NCBI GenBank assembly: GCA_002794785.1
Contig: NBBA01000020.1
Coordinates: 124,001 to 188,000 of the forward strand
Length of the DNA: 64,000 bases
Direction of reading: 5' to 3'
Source of the DNA: Coniferiporia sulphurascens
Taxonomy: Eukaryota; Basidiomycota; Agaricomycetes; Hymenochaetales; Hymenochaetaceae
Positions within the stretch are counted from its first letter, which is position 1. The number at the start of each line of letters is the position of its first letter. Shown here in pieces: positions 1-12,790 of the stretch. A program made the translations under genes and the position numbers. The notes under the pieces were generated by a model. That model did not search any database. It was not told where the DNA came from and saw only the letters and a program-made list of their open reading frames with translations.

Positions 1-1996
1 ACATTGCCGTCGGTACTTTCCGTAATTAGAACGCGACTTATGATGCTCACAAAATGTTTTAGTCTAGCTTCAACCGCCTTGATCTCCAAAGGTAAGTTTT
101 CTTAGATAATTTTTATTTGTCTTATATGCTGAACGATTCCTTCCAGCTACATTGGAACAGTCTACCTTCTCACCTCCACGATTTTCCTCCCGGTCTATGG
201 CTCCATCGCAGATATTTACGGACGCTACTGGGCCATGCAGTCCGCCCTCCTCTTCTTCCTCTTTGGCAGTGCGCTCTCTGCTGGTGCGAGGAATATGCCC
301 ATGATGCTTGCCGGACGAGGCATAGCCGGCATCGGTGCCGCTGGCCTCTTGACCATCGTCCGTATAATTCTGTCCGACTCATTCTCGCTTAACGCAAACA
401 ACCGCCAATCTGGTGCACTTGTCATTCTGTATACTATCGGATACTGCGCAGGTCCTTCTATCGGTGGCGCTCTGACGACTGTATCCTTCCGCTGGGTTTT
501 TGCGATCAAGTTCGTATTTTCTCTTTTTAAATTCGCAATAACCCCTTTTTGACGTCGCTTGGACGTGTGTAGTCTCCCATGCGTCGTTGTCTCCATGATC
601 ATCACCTTCCTCCTCATCCGCAACAAGATCAAGGGACCACAGCCTCCGCGCCACCACCTTAATTCAATATCAAAGTCCGGCCCGGCTAAAGAGTCTGCCC
701 TTGACCGCTTCCTACGTGTGGACTGGCCTGCCACCCTGTCCTTCGTCGCTGGCGGCATCCTCCTCCTCCTCGCGCTCAACTGGGGCGGGAATAACGGCTG
801 GAATAGTGCAAAAGTCATAGCCTGCCTTGTCGTCGGCGCTATGCTCCTTGTCGCAACACTCGTATGGGAGTTTATCCTGGAGCGTAAGCAGCGCCAGCTC
901 TTTACCCCAAACGCGTCCGAGAATCCAGAAGGAGCCGTATGGAGCGGGAAGCCCCCGAGCCGATTATTTTTGTCGGACGCACTTCTCCCTCTCGAGGTAA
1001 TGACAAATTACGATGTGGCCGCGACGCAGTTCGCAGCGTTCACTTCGGGCATGGTCATGCTCGTGATCTTCTACTTCGTCGCGATCTTCATGGTTATCGT
1101 CTCCGGAAAAACTTCCGTTCAAGCGGGAGTGCAACTTATTTACTTTGCGCCTGGAATGGTGTGTTTACATCCTTGCCATAATATATACATACCGGCTCAC
1201 GTTCATCTTGACAGGGTGGCGGAACGTTTATCGCAATGAGAATAATACAAAAGACGCGCCAGGTACTTTCAATTCATATTATCTTCGATTAGTTCAACAC
1301 AAATCTCCTATCATTTTAGCCAAAATACCCCATCATTCTGGGATGCATGCTCGTCCCCATCGGCCTTGGGCTCATCTCGCAAGCCGTCAATAAGAGCAAC
1401 CAAGGTCAGATCGACGGCTTCATGGTCCTCGTCGGTGTCGGTGTCGGCGCGACCTTCGGCCCACTCGCGATTCACGCGCGCTTCTCACAGCCCGAGGGTC
1501 GCGTTGCCGTCGTCACCTCGCTCAACCTCTTCTTCCGCACGCTCGGCGGCACCGTCGGCCTCGCGCAGTGCTCGACCGTCCTCAACGCAAAGATCCGTTC
1601 TTTCTTCTCCTCCCTCCCCGAGTCGACGCTCGCGGAGCTGCAGAGCCCGGAGGGATCACGTCGCTCTTCTCTGAGGGCTTGTCCTCGCTGCAGTCGATCT
1701 CTGCGCTTCCGGAGGACGTACAGGCCCTGGTTCGGGATGCGTTCAGGAACGGCGTGCGCTGGTGCTTCATTTCCCTCATTCCGTGGGCCGCGCTTTCGGC
1801 TATCGCCGTACTGTTCTTGAGCAAGATACATGATACGGACAGGATGTTCGGGGTGACGCCAACCTCTATAGAGATGGAGCCGACTTCGCGAGGGGACGGA
1901 ACCGACGAAACAGCAAAGGATGTCAACGACGACAAACAGCCCAGACATAGCATTCGAATTAGTCTCATTGTTCTAAGGTCTAGTATAATCGTGTAA
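1..1996 (+). CDS. MFS multidrug transporter of the DHA2 (14-TM drug:H+ antiporter) type, 5' end outside window, one apparent frameshift
   Basis: A plasma-membrane or vacuolar proton-coupled exporter is inferred from family resemblance. Exons read 1-12, 63-91, 147-509, 573-1158, 1215-1262 and 1320-1996, with introns of 50, 55, 63, 56 and 57 bp, all GT-AG and frame-consistent. The joined start reads TLPS-SSFNRLDLQ-SYIGTVYLLTSTIFLP, the usual sequence around TM1-TM2, followed by the loop GSIADIYGRYWAM and TM4 GRGIAGIGAAGLLTIVRIIL. Later exons give hydrophobic TM segments (FVAGGILLLLALNWGG, MLVPIGLGLISQAV, LGGTVGLAQ). Near 1650-1656 the frame must change by one base: upstream the last exon reads ..STLAELQSPEG, downstream ..ITSLFSEGLSSLQSIS up to the stop at 1994-1996. 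No intron signals fit this jump. The gene is therefore a frameshifted pseudogene, a polymorphism or a sequencing error. The substrate cannot be told. Confidence 0.85.
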
Positions 1997-2346
1997 TATC
2001 TCAGTTTGCATCGTCTACGCCACTCTTGTCTTTCTCTATCAAGTGCATCGCCCTTATCATATACCCGTCGTGTATTGTATCCAGAGTAATGGTCCATTTA
2101 TAACCAGTTTAGTGTTCTTTATGATGTTCTTTCTAAATTGAGCGAGAGTGCCATGATAAGTAACCGCGGTCGACTGCATGCGTTGACTGCATGGAGGGGA
2201 TTATTGTGCCAACACTTTACATTTGAAGATACAACGGTACATGGTGACTGGCTTCTCGTTCAATGCTTCAAATCCTATTTGTCTTCTATCCATAACGCTT
2301 TTCCTAATATATGATGTTTACAAAGTTTAGGTAAAATATATAGAAT
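1997..2346. other. Intergenic spacer between convergent MFS and RdRP genes
   Basis: About 350 bp between two converging 3' ends. It is AT-rich towards 2300-2346 and probably holds both 3' UTRs. No ORF, repeat or RNA gene is visible. Confidence 0.6.
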
Positions 2347-5300
2347 TTATATTCTGAGACCGCCCAAGGTAAGGATCCCGACCGTCGCGTAGCCGGTGCT
2401 CTGCTCCTCCATTGGTTGTTTCAGCGCACCGACAACAAAACCAGGTCGTCCTCCATTCGTCTCGTCTGTCATGAGAAGAACTTAAGGATACCCTAGAAGC
2501 GCGGGAAATTCACTTACAGGCTTTGATCTGGTTCAAATAGCGCGCTCCGAGCCATGCAAAGACAGGCTTGCCTCGTTCGTAGCCGACATAATACCTACCC
2601 GCTCATAAATGGTAGTTAAAACTCTGCGTAGATCTTTAAGTAAACTGACCATGCTGATGCTCGCATGAATGACTCGAGATTCTGGGAGCTTAGAAATCCA
2701 GGGGATGCTGTGAGAATGCGTTAATTAGTATCGCAGTAGCCCGCATTAACACCGGCCAAACTGACGCGGAAAATATTTATCAATGAATTTCTTTCTAAGT
2801 CGGTCCACACGCGATAAGCCACAGCTTTCCTTCCATGGGGTTCTCTCCCCAGACTCTACGCGCATGTATGTGGTGAGTCCATTGAGAGAAAGCAAGTTAT
2901 TAAAAAGCGCTCGCCTTCTTTCGCTGTACAATCCGCAAGAATAGCAGTTCTTAGCTTCTTGTTAAACTCGTTAATAAGTGACGATCCTTCTTCATGGAAT
3001 TTGTCCCATTGGCTCGGATCACCTTGTCGTAAATTCAGTTCAGGATCGGGAGTATATTCAATATTTATGTCTTCAATACGGGCCGGGATCAAGCCACGTA
3101 GTCCATCGAGAAGAGTCTCGCGATTTTGTTTGCTGACCGCTTCCAGTTCACCGAGATGCCTTCTGCGCAGACTTTCAAATTTAGCTTCCAGAGAATCATA
3201 ATCTCCGCCGCTTTTCGTTACATTCTGAAGAAAAATTAGCCTACAAGGGCCACTTATTCGACAGAAAAGCACATACCAAAGCCTCCTCGATAATCGCTGC
3301 AAGTTCCCTCGGATACTTCGCTCGTGCAAGTTCTGGGTACTTTTCAGCGGCGAATTGCCATTCAGTCGCGGCAAGGGATAGGACTTTGTTGTGATGCTGT
3401 TTGACATAAAGCTCTACAAGGGCTCTGCTCCTTCGTATTCGTCTCCAGTCAACTCTAAGTTCCGAACTGACGCTTTCAGATCGAGAAGAATCCTGAATGA
3501 TCGGATCCTCAGTTTTACGGGGCAATATCGAGGGCTCCCAGCAGACGAAGTATTTGTCGCCATCCAGGTCGCTAATACAAGCATTAACCGTTGTATGTTG
3601 TTCCTGAGAAAGTGAGAATAACATACCCCCCAGACATCGAACCCGAGACAGAGAAACTCCCTCTCAGTGGAAAAACTAGTATTTTTGAAGGGTTAGACAA
3701 TCGGCGGTTGAGCCGTCTTACTCACCAATACAGTTGGTCAAAAATTCCAATTCGGGAGCATCTACAGCCCTTAACTTGCGTATATCTATGTCAAGGATAA
3801 GCATAGTAACGACCGCGGTTTATCTTAGCGGATAAAAATTTGCCTCCTGGTTTGCAAGCCGGATTTCTGATGGACGGGTCGTTTTAACAGGCTTGAGAAA
3901 TTTTGATGTCATATAGAAGCACTTACTTCGCCACCAGAACGGATGAGACAACTATGCCTTCTCGGTGCGGCAAATTGATATATACCTCATTTTCTTTCAG
4001 AATCCCAAGTTCGTCAACAACGCCGTAAACGTAACACGATTTCTGCCAACAAATGAATTATTCAACGATCCGAATCCGGCGGGAAACACTAACCTGTACT
4101 CTGATGTTTAATTTTCTTTTTAAACTATCATATTGCAAGTTCTGAAAGCGGCGCAATTTCGCGCGTAAATAGGAATCCTCCATTGAATGTCCAGCATGAA
4201 GCATTTCAAACACTGTCCCAAGAAAACATTAGCACAGTTTGATATCAATATAAAATACCTACGCTCTTGACTGAAAGATTCGCCCTGTGCGTCGAGCTCC
4301 CCTTCCACATAGCGAAGCGCTTCTTGCCGATCGTACGGAATCATTTGAATGCTTCGCAATTGCTTTTTGAGTAATTCTTTAAAGGCCTATTGTTCGACTA
4401 TCAGGGTCGTGACAATAATTCGATCGACAACGGAAAATGCTAACCCTAAGATCAACATGCAAGCTCAAGAGAAGCACAATGAAGGCGTGATTCAGACGAG
4501 CAATCGACGATGGCTCAGAGATATTCTGAATATCGATATTCGTCGGTCCTCCATAGTATTTGCGCATAGACTTTCGGTAAGCTAAAATAGGCTGTCTCCC
4601 TGGCACCGGCCTTGAGCTCTGGACTCTTCTAATGCCGCAGATTTTATTGAAAAGATGGTCCGGGTAAGCAACAAGCAGACCCTTAATGCCACCCAAACGA
4701 ATTTGGAAAACTTAGCAAAGTTAAGCGGGCCTGGAAAAAGAGGTTTTTGTTATAAACAGACCATACCACTTGTGCCAGGAGCAAAATTCTCGCTGTTGCG
4801 TATTGTTTCTGCGGTACTTTCGCGTATTAATCCACATCCATCAGTGGTAAAAACGCCATCACCGGCTAAGACGTCCTTTATTTCCACCACATCACTCGAT
4901 GTGGTCTACGTGGCAAGTAAGTCGGTGAATAGTTCAAAGCTCCAAGACCACTCACGTAAATTGATTCGATAGTGGAGGAAAATGAGAGACCTAATCTCGC
5001 TACATATTTACCAGGGCCCTCTTTATTGTAAACACGCGTTAGTCCTCCAAGCTGTTGCAGTAGGGCCCATTCGCCTGGCTGGATGCCGTCGTCCTTCAAG
5101 AGGATGACTTGGCCAGACTTGAGGCCAGATTCTACGTATCCTAACCATATAAATTTTGCTATTGAACTAGTAGAGCTTTGGCCATCGTATCCCGACCTTC
5201 AAAAATGCACACTCAACATAATAAATCGCGATTTTAGCCTTGCATAAGATAGGGTCATCCTACCTGTTCATGCGCAACTGTACGCCCTGATTTATGACAA

Positions 5301-5603
5301 AATCCAACGCTTCCTTCAGGCTTCGGTCAGAATAGTTGCGCGGGACCCTAAGGAACAGAAATCGAGTCGAGTCCCCAGCTATCCTGAAAGCCCGACAAGA
5401 AAGCCGTTCCTCTTGTGACCCGTTGAGGATCGTTCTGCCGTCGTAATCTTCTGGAAGTGTAGCGACCCATACAGAAGCCTTCTTAACGTCTATAGGCATT
5501 GGACAGGCCAGATAGGTCAATAAAACCGATCTCAAGTAATGATGAAATTTTGTAGGGTTGTAGCTAGATGCAAGTTCAACGCATAAAACATTCGGAGAGC
5601 AAG
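2347..5603 (-). CDS. Cellular RNA-dependent RNA polymerase (QDE-1/Rdp1/RDR family), catalytic core intact, N-terminal part not found
   Basis: Makes double-stranded RNA from RNA templates in quelling-type RNA silencing (family role). About 15 exons could be joined on the minus strand. Main exon spans: 5603-5264, 5196-4956, 4905-4767, 4710-4445, 4386-4263, 4212-4094, 4042-3927, 3866-3844, 3785-3726, 3675-3627, 3571-3277, then 3224 to about 2905 and three short 3' exons ending with TAA at 2347-2349. In order they show LGYVESGLKSGQV, ARLGLSFSSTIESIY, FTTDGCGLI, VFQIRLGGIKGLLVAYP, NPACKPG-DIRKLRAVDAPE, IVFPLRG, the catalytic SGGDLDGDKYFVCWE (3 Asp) and, near the C-terminus, ASAWYYVGYERGKPVFAWLG. 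All match the family core in order. The join near 2880-2910 is unresolved. There is no in-frame ATG at the 5' end, and the roughly 300 residues normally upstream of this point are absent; a neighbouring gene starts head-to-head at 5864. It could be an N-truncated but spliced gene or a pseudogene. Confidence 0.88.
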
Positions 5604-5863
5604 CTCAGTTGAAGAGCCACGCCTTTAAAGGCAAATGCACGTGATCTTCCGACCTCAACCGGACCCGGCGGCGGCCCGGGATACGACTTTGGCAGTGCTT
5701 GAGTCTAACTTGAACACGACCGAAATCCTGCTCGGCGGCTGCAATTCATTAAAATCCAGCTTACTTGGATTAAATGAGATGACGTCCGCGCTTCTCTACC
5801 TCAAGGCCTTGTTGAGGCGTTTCCGAGTCGCCGCAGTAACGGGAACACACCACCAATACTACC
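5604..5863. other. Divergent spacer between RdRP and an unknown gene
   Basis: GC-rich 260 bp. The RdRP reading frame continues open on the minus strand up to about 5740, broken only by an in-frame TGA at 5605-5607. It could hold the missing RdRP exon or only the shared promoter. Confidence 0.4.
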
Positions 5864-6798
5864 ATGATCACTGCATTCAAGTTAGCTCCTCTCGTTTTTC
5901 AATACTGAAAGTTACTCTACCCTTTGAGCACTCCCACCGACCCTGACTACGGCCGCTATGACTTTCTATTCGTATTCTTTCAGGAAACCCATACTGTTGC
6001 TCAGCCTTCCACTTGGCGCGATTATATTACTCTTATGCACACACGTACGTGCACCTTGGACTTGCTTACAACCTGCCTTCGATATCCGAAATGCGCTCCG
6101 TTCAGTCAGTCATTGGATTCAGATACAGCGCTCGCGACAGCTCTGCTACCCACCGTGGACCTACTCCTTTCTTAGAAGGAGTCCGTACCGGACATACAAA
6201 TCACCTGAAGAGGAAGCTGCATACTGGGAACAAGCTGAGCGTGCTCAAAAGCAACTCTCTCCCTCTGATTCACGACTCCACAATGTACTGCCTTCAGAAG
6301 TATGGAACCCGAGGCGCGAACGGATGATTCTCTATTATACGCCCCGACTGCTCCCTGAGTACAGGGAGGGGCGCGGAGAGGGAACTGGCAAGCGGAGGGG
6401 CCATATAGATATCCCCGCAAAGATATTTATCAAATGGCACTGGCTTGTTTTCCCTGACAGAGTAAGTTTTTTTCGTATCTTCCACTCGTTATCCGACATG
6501 AGGCTGAGGGATTATTTGGATCACCAACATCCTGCAGGCGCACCCGACGGTTCTGCAAGCAACCCAACTGATGCGGAGGTTCAGCCACCGGGACCTCCGC
6601 GAAATATTTCACATAGGGAGACTCGTCCGCGACGTGGACGTCAGTGCCAAATCAGTCCATTCGTCCCAGAAATTGGATACAGAAAGCCCATCGGTTCCGC
6701 GAACGTCGTTTGATATGGAGTTCTCGAGACGATGGCAAATTTGGCTAGAGACTAAGGACCGTGACCCGGACTTAGTGATCTGTTTTGAAGATGTTTGA
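5864..6798 (+). CDS. Unknown protein with N-terminal signal anchor, about 251 aa
   Basis: Not recognised. Three exons fit: 5864-5880 (17 nt), 5984-6461 and 6538-6798, with introns of 103 and 76 bp. The first splice (codon AA|G) joins MITAFK to KPILLLSLPLGAIILLLCTH, giving a short basic N-terminus followed by a single hydrophobic helix; this looks like a type II membrane anchor or uncleaved signal. After it come a basic, Tyr/Trp-rich stretch (YKSPEEEAAYWEQAERAQKQ) and a C-terminal half with LMRRFSHRDLREIFHIGRLV and RRWQIWLETKDRDPDLVICF before the stop. The total coding length is 756 nt, a multiple of three. The alternative start at 5958 lies in the predicted intron and gives a less plausible N-terminus. 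The gene is divergent from the RdRP gene. Function unknown; a secretory-pathway location is inference. Confidence 0.65.
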
Positions 6799-7528
6799 CT
6801 GTGCGAGTTCGCATGGGCCATAGGTTGTTACATTTTGAATGTAATGGGTTTAATGGGACGAGTTATCGCTATGCCATTTTTAGGTCTACGAGAAGTGAAG
6901 GTCCGCCCTCCTGAAGGCACACCAGTGGTCCGCGCTAGATATTGGTATATGTCGCCCGCACCGTCATCCTTTTTGCCTTTGATTTTCTAAAGCAGGGGGA
7001 AGCCGCTGAATCTCTCAATGACGGCCCGGGAGACTTGACTTAAGTGCAGCGCAAACGGATCTCCGGCGACGCCTGAAACTGTAGGTATCACCGAGATTGT
7101 TTGAACGGAGCGCGGTAAATCCGAGGAGCCTTGTTGACATAGGTTACCTCCTCAGTATGCCTGTGCAGATGGAAATCTTTCGCACAATGGAAGATGGGGT
7201 AAAACTTATAACCTCAATTACTCATAATTTTTCATGTCCTGCAAATTATCGCGTAAGTAAAGTTACAGATAATTGAAACACCTAGCAAGACGAACCTCAG
7301 CACCAAGTGTCTGCTTTTCTACAAGTTCGCAACTCATCTCTTCCAACGCAATCGCAATGGCAATAAAAAAAAAAGCAATCGTTTCGCAAGTCGTAGAATA
7401 ACGTAACAGTCAGGCATCACCGCAGCTAGTGCTTTCAATTACAATAAACTTCAACAACGAACGTAAATGTCCATTTCTTTATTTTCGCCTCCAAACTCCA
7501 AACTCCCGTCCTCACAAATAACAACCGC
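6799..7528. other. Intergenic spacer between convergent unknown gene and actin
   Basis: About 730 bp between two 3' ends. It contains a poly(A) run near 7366 and no convincing ORF or repeat. Confidence 0.5.
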
Positions 7529-8999
<1,471 letters not shown>

Positions 9000-9080
9000 T
9001 TTGGCTCAGTGGTCGTAAGTAAAAAAAGAGAAACGAGGTAGATGGTGTAGAAGAAAAAAACGCTGGTGTTTAAAAAGGGC
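9000..9080 (-). promoter_or_regulatory. Probable actin core promoter and pyrimidine-rich 5' leader
   Basis: On the minus strand, directly upstream of the actin ATG, lies a CT-rich stretch (TTTTTTTCTTCTACACC and CTCGTTTCTCTTTTTTT) preceded by a TTTTTAAAC motif that could act as a TATA-like box. Such CT blocks are common in strongly expressed fungal genes; the role here is inference. Confidence 0.45.
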
Positions 9081-10892
9081 CATGCGCAGCAAGGCGATGC
9101 GCGAAACGCGTGTGACATCAACAGCAAGCGCGGTTGGCGCAGCAGGAAGAAACGCGATAGTCAGTCAGACCACCCGGCTGTGCACTGTGCTGCGCAGCAA
9201 AACGCACCTTTTCTCAGCGAGAAGAACGGGGAGGATGGAGGGAGGAGGACAGAGGCTTATCTGATCGTCTCGGGGTTGTCGCGCTCGCGTCTGCTGGAAT
9301 CCTTGAGACCGTTACATACCGTCACGTTGTATCGCTGTCACATTATAGCCACTTCTGCCGTCAGATGCCGTGCATTTGCTGGGAGCATTTCAGTCTATAT
9401 AAGGAAGCTTACGTGGCTCTTATTGATCCGAAGGGATGCCTGCTGCATTTTCTTACTAAAAGCAGTATAGTGATTGGAGCCGTTGCTATATTATGTAAGT
9501 GGGTAAGGTATGTAGAACTGTGGCCCAAACACAACTTGAAGGTCGTTTCCGCAGGCAAGGCTTATTGTTTTCTTGGCCGCAGTCAAGGTTTTCTTTAGAC
9601 CTCATTATATGCGGACTTCCATTGGGCTCTCGCGCCGCTCAGTATCTAGAGACCGGCGATTAGTTTCCAATGTCAGACGAACGCAACAGTGGCCACGTTG
9701 TATATGTACTAGTAAGGACGTAATAGTGATGTCGAATTATAATCCTTACCTAGAAATTGGGGGTGGGGGGAGGCCATCCACCCATTATTGACATTGGAGG
9801 GTGTGCAGAGAATTTCTCCCGTGCGTGCGAAGCAGTCACCAGCGAGCCGAAGACGTACTTGAGCAGTCACGTAACCATGAACACAAGCATTCGCAGACCG
9901 CAGCATCGTGGTTGAAACATTAATATAAGCACTGACAGCAAGAAAGTGGCGAGTTCCAAGCCATCACTGCCACATCCGTCTGCGCGCAGTAGTAATACTA
10001 GTTGGTTTACTGCGGCAAATACAAGCACGCGTTTGAGCTGGGCCCATCCGAAGTAAATTAGCTACAGCGATGCAAATAAACTGACCATCTTAAAAACGCG
10101 ACCGATAAATATCTCTTGCTCGGATTAAGATTCTATCGCCGGAGATGTCATCAAGACCAGGATGAACGCGTCTAACATTTTTGTATAGGTTAACTTGGGG
10201 GTCTGTTTAGCCCCGACACTCCGCACCTGTCGCTAGTTTGAATCCCCCGCATGGTGACTCTTGGTTCCGATTTATTCCCCCGGATACACCGTCTCTTCCT
10301 GATGACCCTGGCTGCGATGCGTCGCTCTGAAAATTACGACAAGGCCGATTGAGCGAACTTGAGCAGAGCGAGTACATACAATCCGGAAGGACATAGAAGA
10401 AAGTTAGCACACCAGAATATCAATGGTGTGGCGTGAATGCTCTGCGAAACGTCAGTCTCAACTGAAATTCGTGTTGTGTGTTACCTTACGTAAAGAGACA
10501 TACATATATATATTTTCGTGAATTTGAACTTCGAACGAGCCACAAACCGGAAGTAACCGGCGTTCTCCGGGAATTAGGATACCGAATTAGGTCGATCGTC
10601 GTTGACCACTGGCTGCAGGACGTGAATAGGATTATGGCAGTGCGAATTTTCTTCTCTATCTACACTGCCCCGCGCCAAGTTTGATAAGGCACTGTATTTT
10701 CAAAAATTGAACAGTTGCCGATGAAAAAAAGTAGTGATAATCCTGCACCATCAAAGAACACTGGTCTGTCTAGCTCAAAAACCTGAAGGAAGCACTGCAG
10801 ATGGGCCGCCTAATCTAAGCAGCCTCTATTTATTACAAAGGGCTTCTCGGAAGCAAGCACGCCAATATCATCATCATCCAGGGTGTACGGGA
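9081..10892. other. Long spacer between actin and DUF6533 block A
   Basis: About 1.8 kb with only short, unrecognised ORFs. The part near 9.1-9.3 kb is GC-rich and may be actin upstream sequence. No repeat or RNA gene could be supported. Confidence 0.4.
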
Positions 10893-12790
10893 TTAACGTA
10901 GCTCCTGTCCGGTAAAGCAGCTAGTTGGTATCCGGGAGGAACAATAGGCCGTGCGTGGCACATGGAGTTGGTTCATCTCGATTTCCGAGTCATTAGTGCC
11001 GTCGTAAGGTCGACCCGAGCTCTCTGCTCTGCTGATATCTTCGCAAAGAAAATCAATGTTGGACAACGAAGCAGAGTCTTGTCTACGCGCCACCGTCTCT
11101 CGTAAATTAAGAATAATCCGGGCCGTAAGCACGGAGTGGAAGACCCGTTGCGGTCTGCAAAGAAACGTTACCCGATTTTTCGATAGTTAGTCCAGACTTT
11201 CTTACTCAACAAGAATGAAGTAGTAGACAGCCTAAAGCACTAATTAGCTAAAAACTAAAACTAAAAAAATTGTGTGAGGAGGTACTTACAGTTGCTGGCC
11301 TTTCTCTGAGCCAAATGATAAAATTTGCCGTAGACAGGGCTATTTGGATATTTCGTCAGACATTTTTGACGGCCTTTTAAAAGACTAATTGTTCTGAGTA
11401 CCAAATAGAAAGAGGAAGTACAACGCGCCTGGAGATAGCTATTCATTCTCGTCATTCATTCAGATATATATTTTTGGCACTCACCATCTCTGTAGAATAC
11501 CATAAAGAGTGTTCCCGTATGCACATCCTCGCGCCCTAATTGAATATCAGCTAATGTCGGTTCTTACAAAGAATCCATACGGACAATGAGAGACGCCTTT
11601 CCAGAATGTGAGGAGTATGATAACTATGCTCCGCACGTCAGGTAAGTAAAAAAAGTGTGATATGGAATTTGAATATTACCACATTCAAATGTCATTAAAA
11701 GGGAAAAAAACATGCAAGAATATCTAGTGTTGAGGTGAAAGTTTGTACATGACGAAAGGCCTTCCACCGGTAGATCTATAACTGTGCTAAATTCCCTGCC
11801 TGTACACCCGCTTTGTCACTCACCGTATACAGGGTAATCAAGCCTGATCACAGTAATTACTGCAATGACGACGTCCGCCTTCCCGTGATAAAGAGTGTTC
11901 ACGATAAATTATTACCAATGAGATGTAGTCAAAATACTCTCTTACCAGAAACAAGAATACCAAAAGATACTGTATGCGTCGTGATCCTCCCCACAATGCA
12001 ACCACACGGAGTGACATAATCACTGTGAATTAGAAGTGATAAATACGGGATACAGTCATTGAGTCTGAGATGAAAGGAGCAGGCCATACCTTCGGCGACG
12101 ACGACGTTGCTTAGAGCAGAATCTGTCTGGAATTAACTGGCATACTTTCCATCTGTGATTCCGGACTCACATACGTAAATTTTGGCTATCTGTCCACACT
12201 GCTGGTGTAGATATGAGCCTTTGAAAGGCGAGGAACTTGATGAAGTCGCACACACATTTGCATCCAAGTCAAGGCCGAAAGTATCTGCAACGAAACGTTG
12301 ACACGGTATCAGGAGAGACGCGAAAAATTGCGAGGATATTAACAGACAAACGAGCACTGATGCGGAGACTATGAATCCCAGATATCTTGTCGCGAAGAAT
12401 AGAAGCTTCGTGCTGCTCCGTTTGGAATTCCAGATGAGGTTAGACTAAATGGCGAATATCAAGTCAACGCTGGCATATATGAAGCAGAAGTAGAAAAGAC
12501 CTCATCACCGATTGTAACCAGCCAATCATATATCTAATATAAGATGACAAGGTAAACTTACGAGAAAAGAAAAGAGCCTATTTATTCACTCACCATTAGT
12601 ACAACGCTAGCGGCTGGGTGCGGGGCGGGGGTCGATCGGGATTCGCGTCTTCATGATGAAAGAATTATCACTCACTTACGACATACTTTGGAGAAATGAA
12701 TGGGCGAACGTCACTCGAGTTATAATACAGGACTATGCTCACCTGAGTTATCCGAATTTCTTCTGCAGAGACAAGTATTTCAGTTGTCAT
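10893..12790 (-). CDS. DUF6533-family membrane protein, block A copy 1
   Basis: Putative 7-TM membrane protein of the basidiomycete DUF6533 family; function unknown. The first exon (12790-12743) reads MTTEILVSAEEIRITQ and ends at a GTGAGC donor. The DUF6533 signature is split over two exons: IYDWLVTIGDE (about 12540-12506), then SNLIWNSKRSSTKLLFFATR (about 12450-12390) running into a TM helix. A later exon gives MSLRVVALWGGSRRIQYLL (about 12020-11965), then a LFMVFYRDG segment near 11500, and the last exon carries FHSVLTARIILNLRETV and a polar Ser/Asp-rich tail ending at 10893. Signature exons are open, so the copy looks functional, but not every intron was resolved. It is the first of five same-strand copies and is closest to copies A2-A5. 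Confidence 0.8.

Noticed and set aside
9066..9470. 134-codon + strand ORF upstream of actin
   Set aside because: No domain, GC-rich promoter-like DNA, no ORF support by splice context; probably chance.
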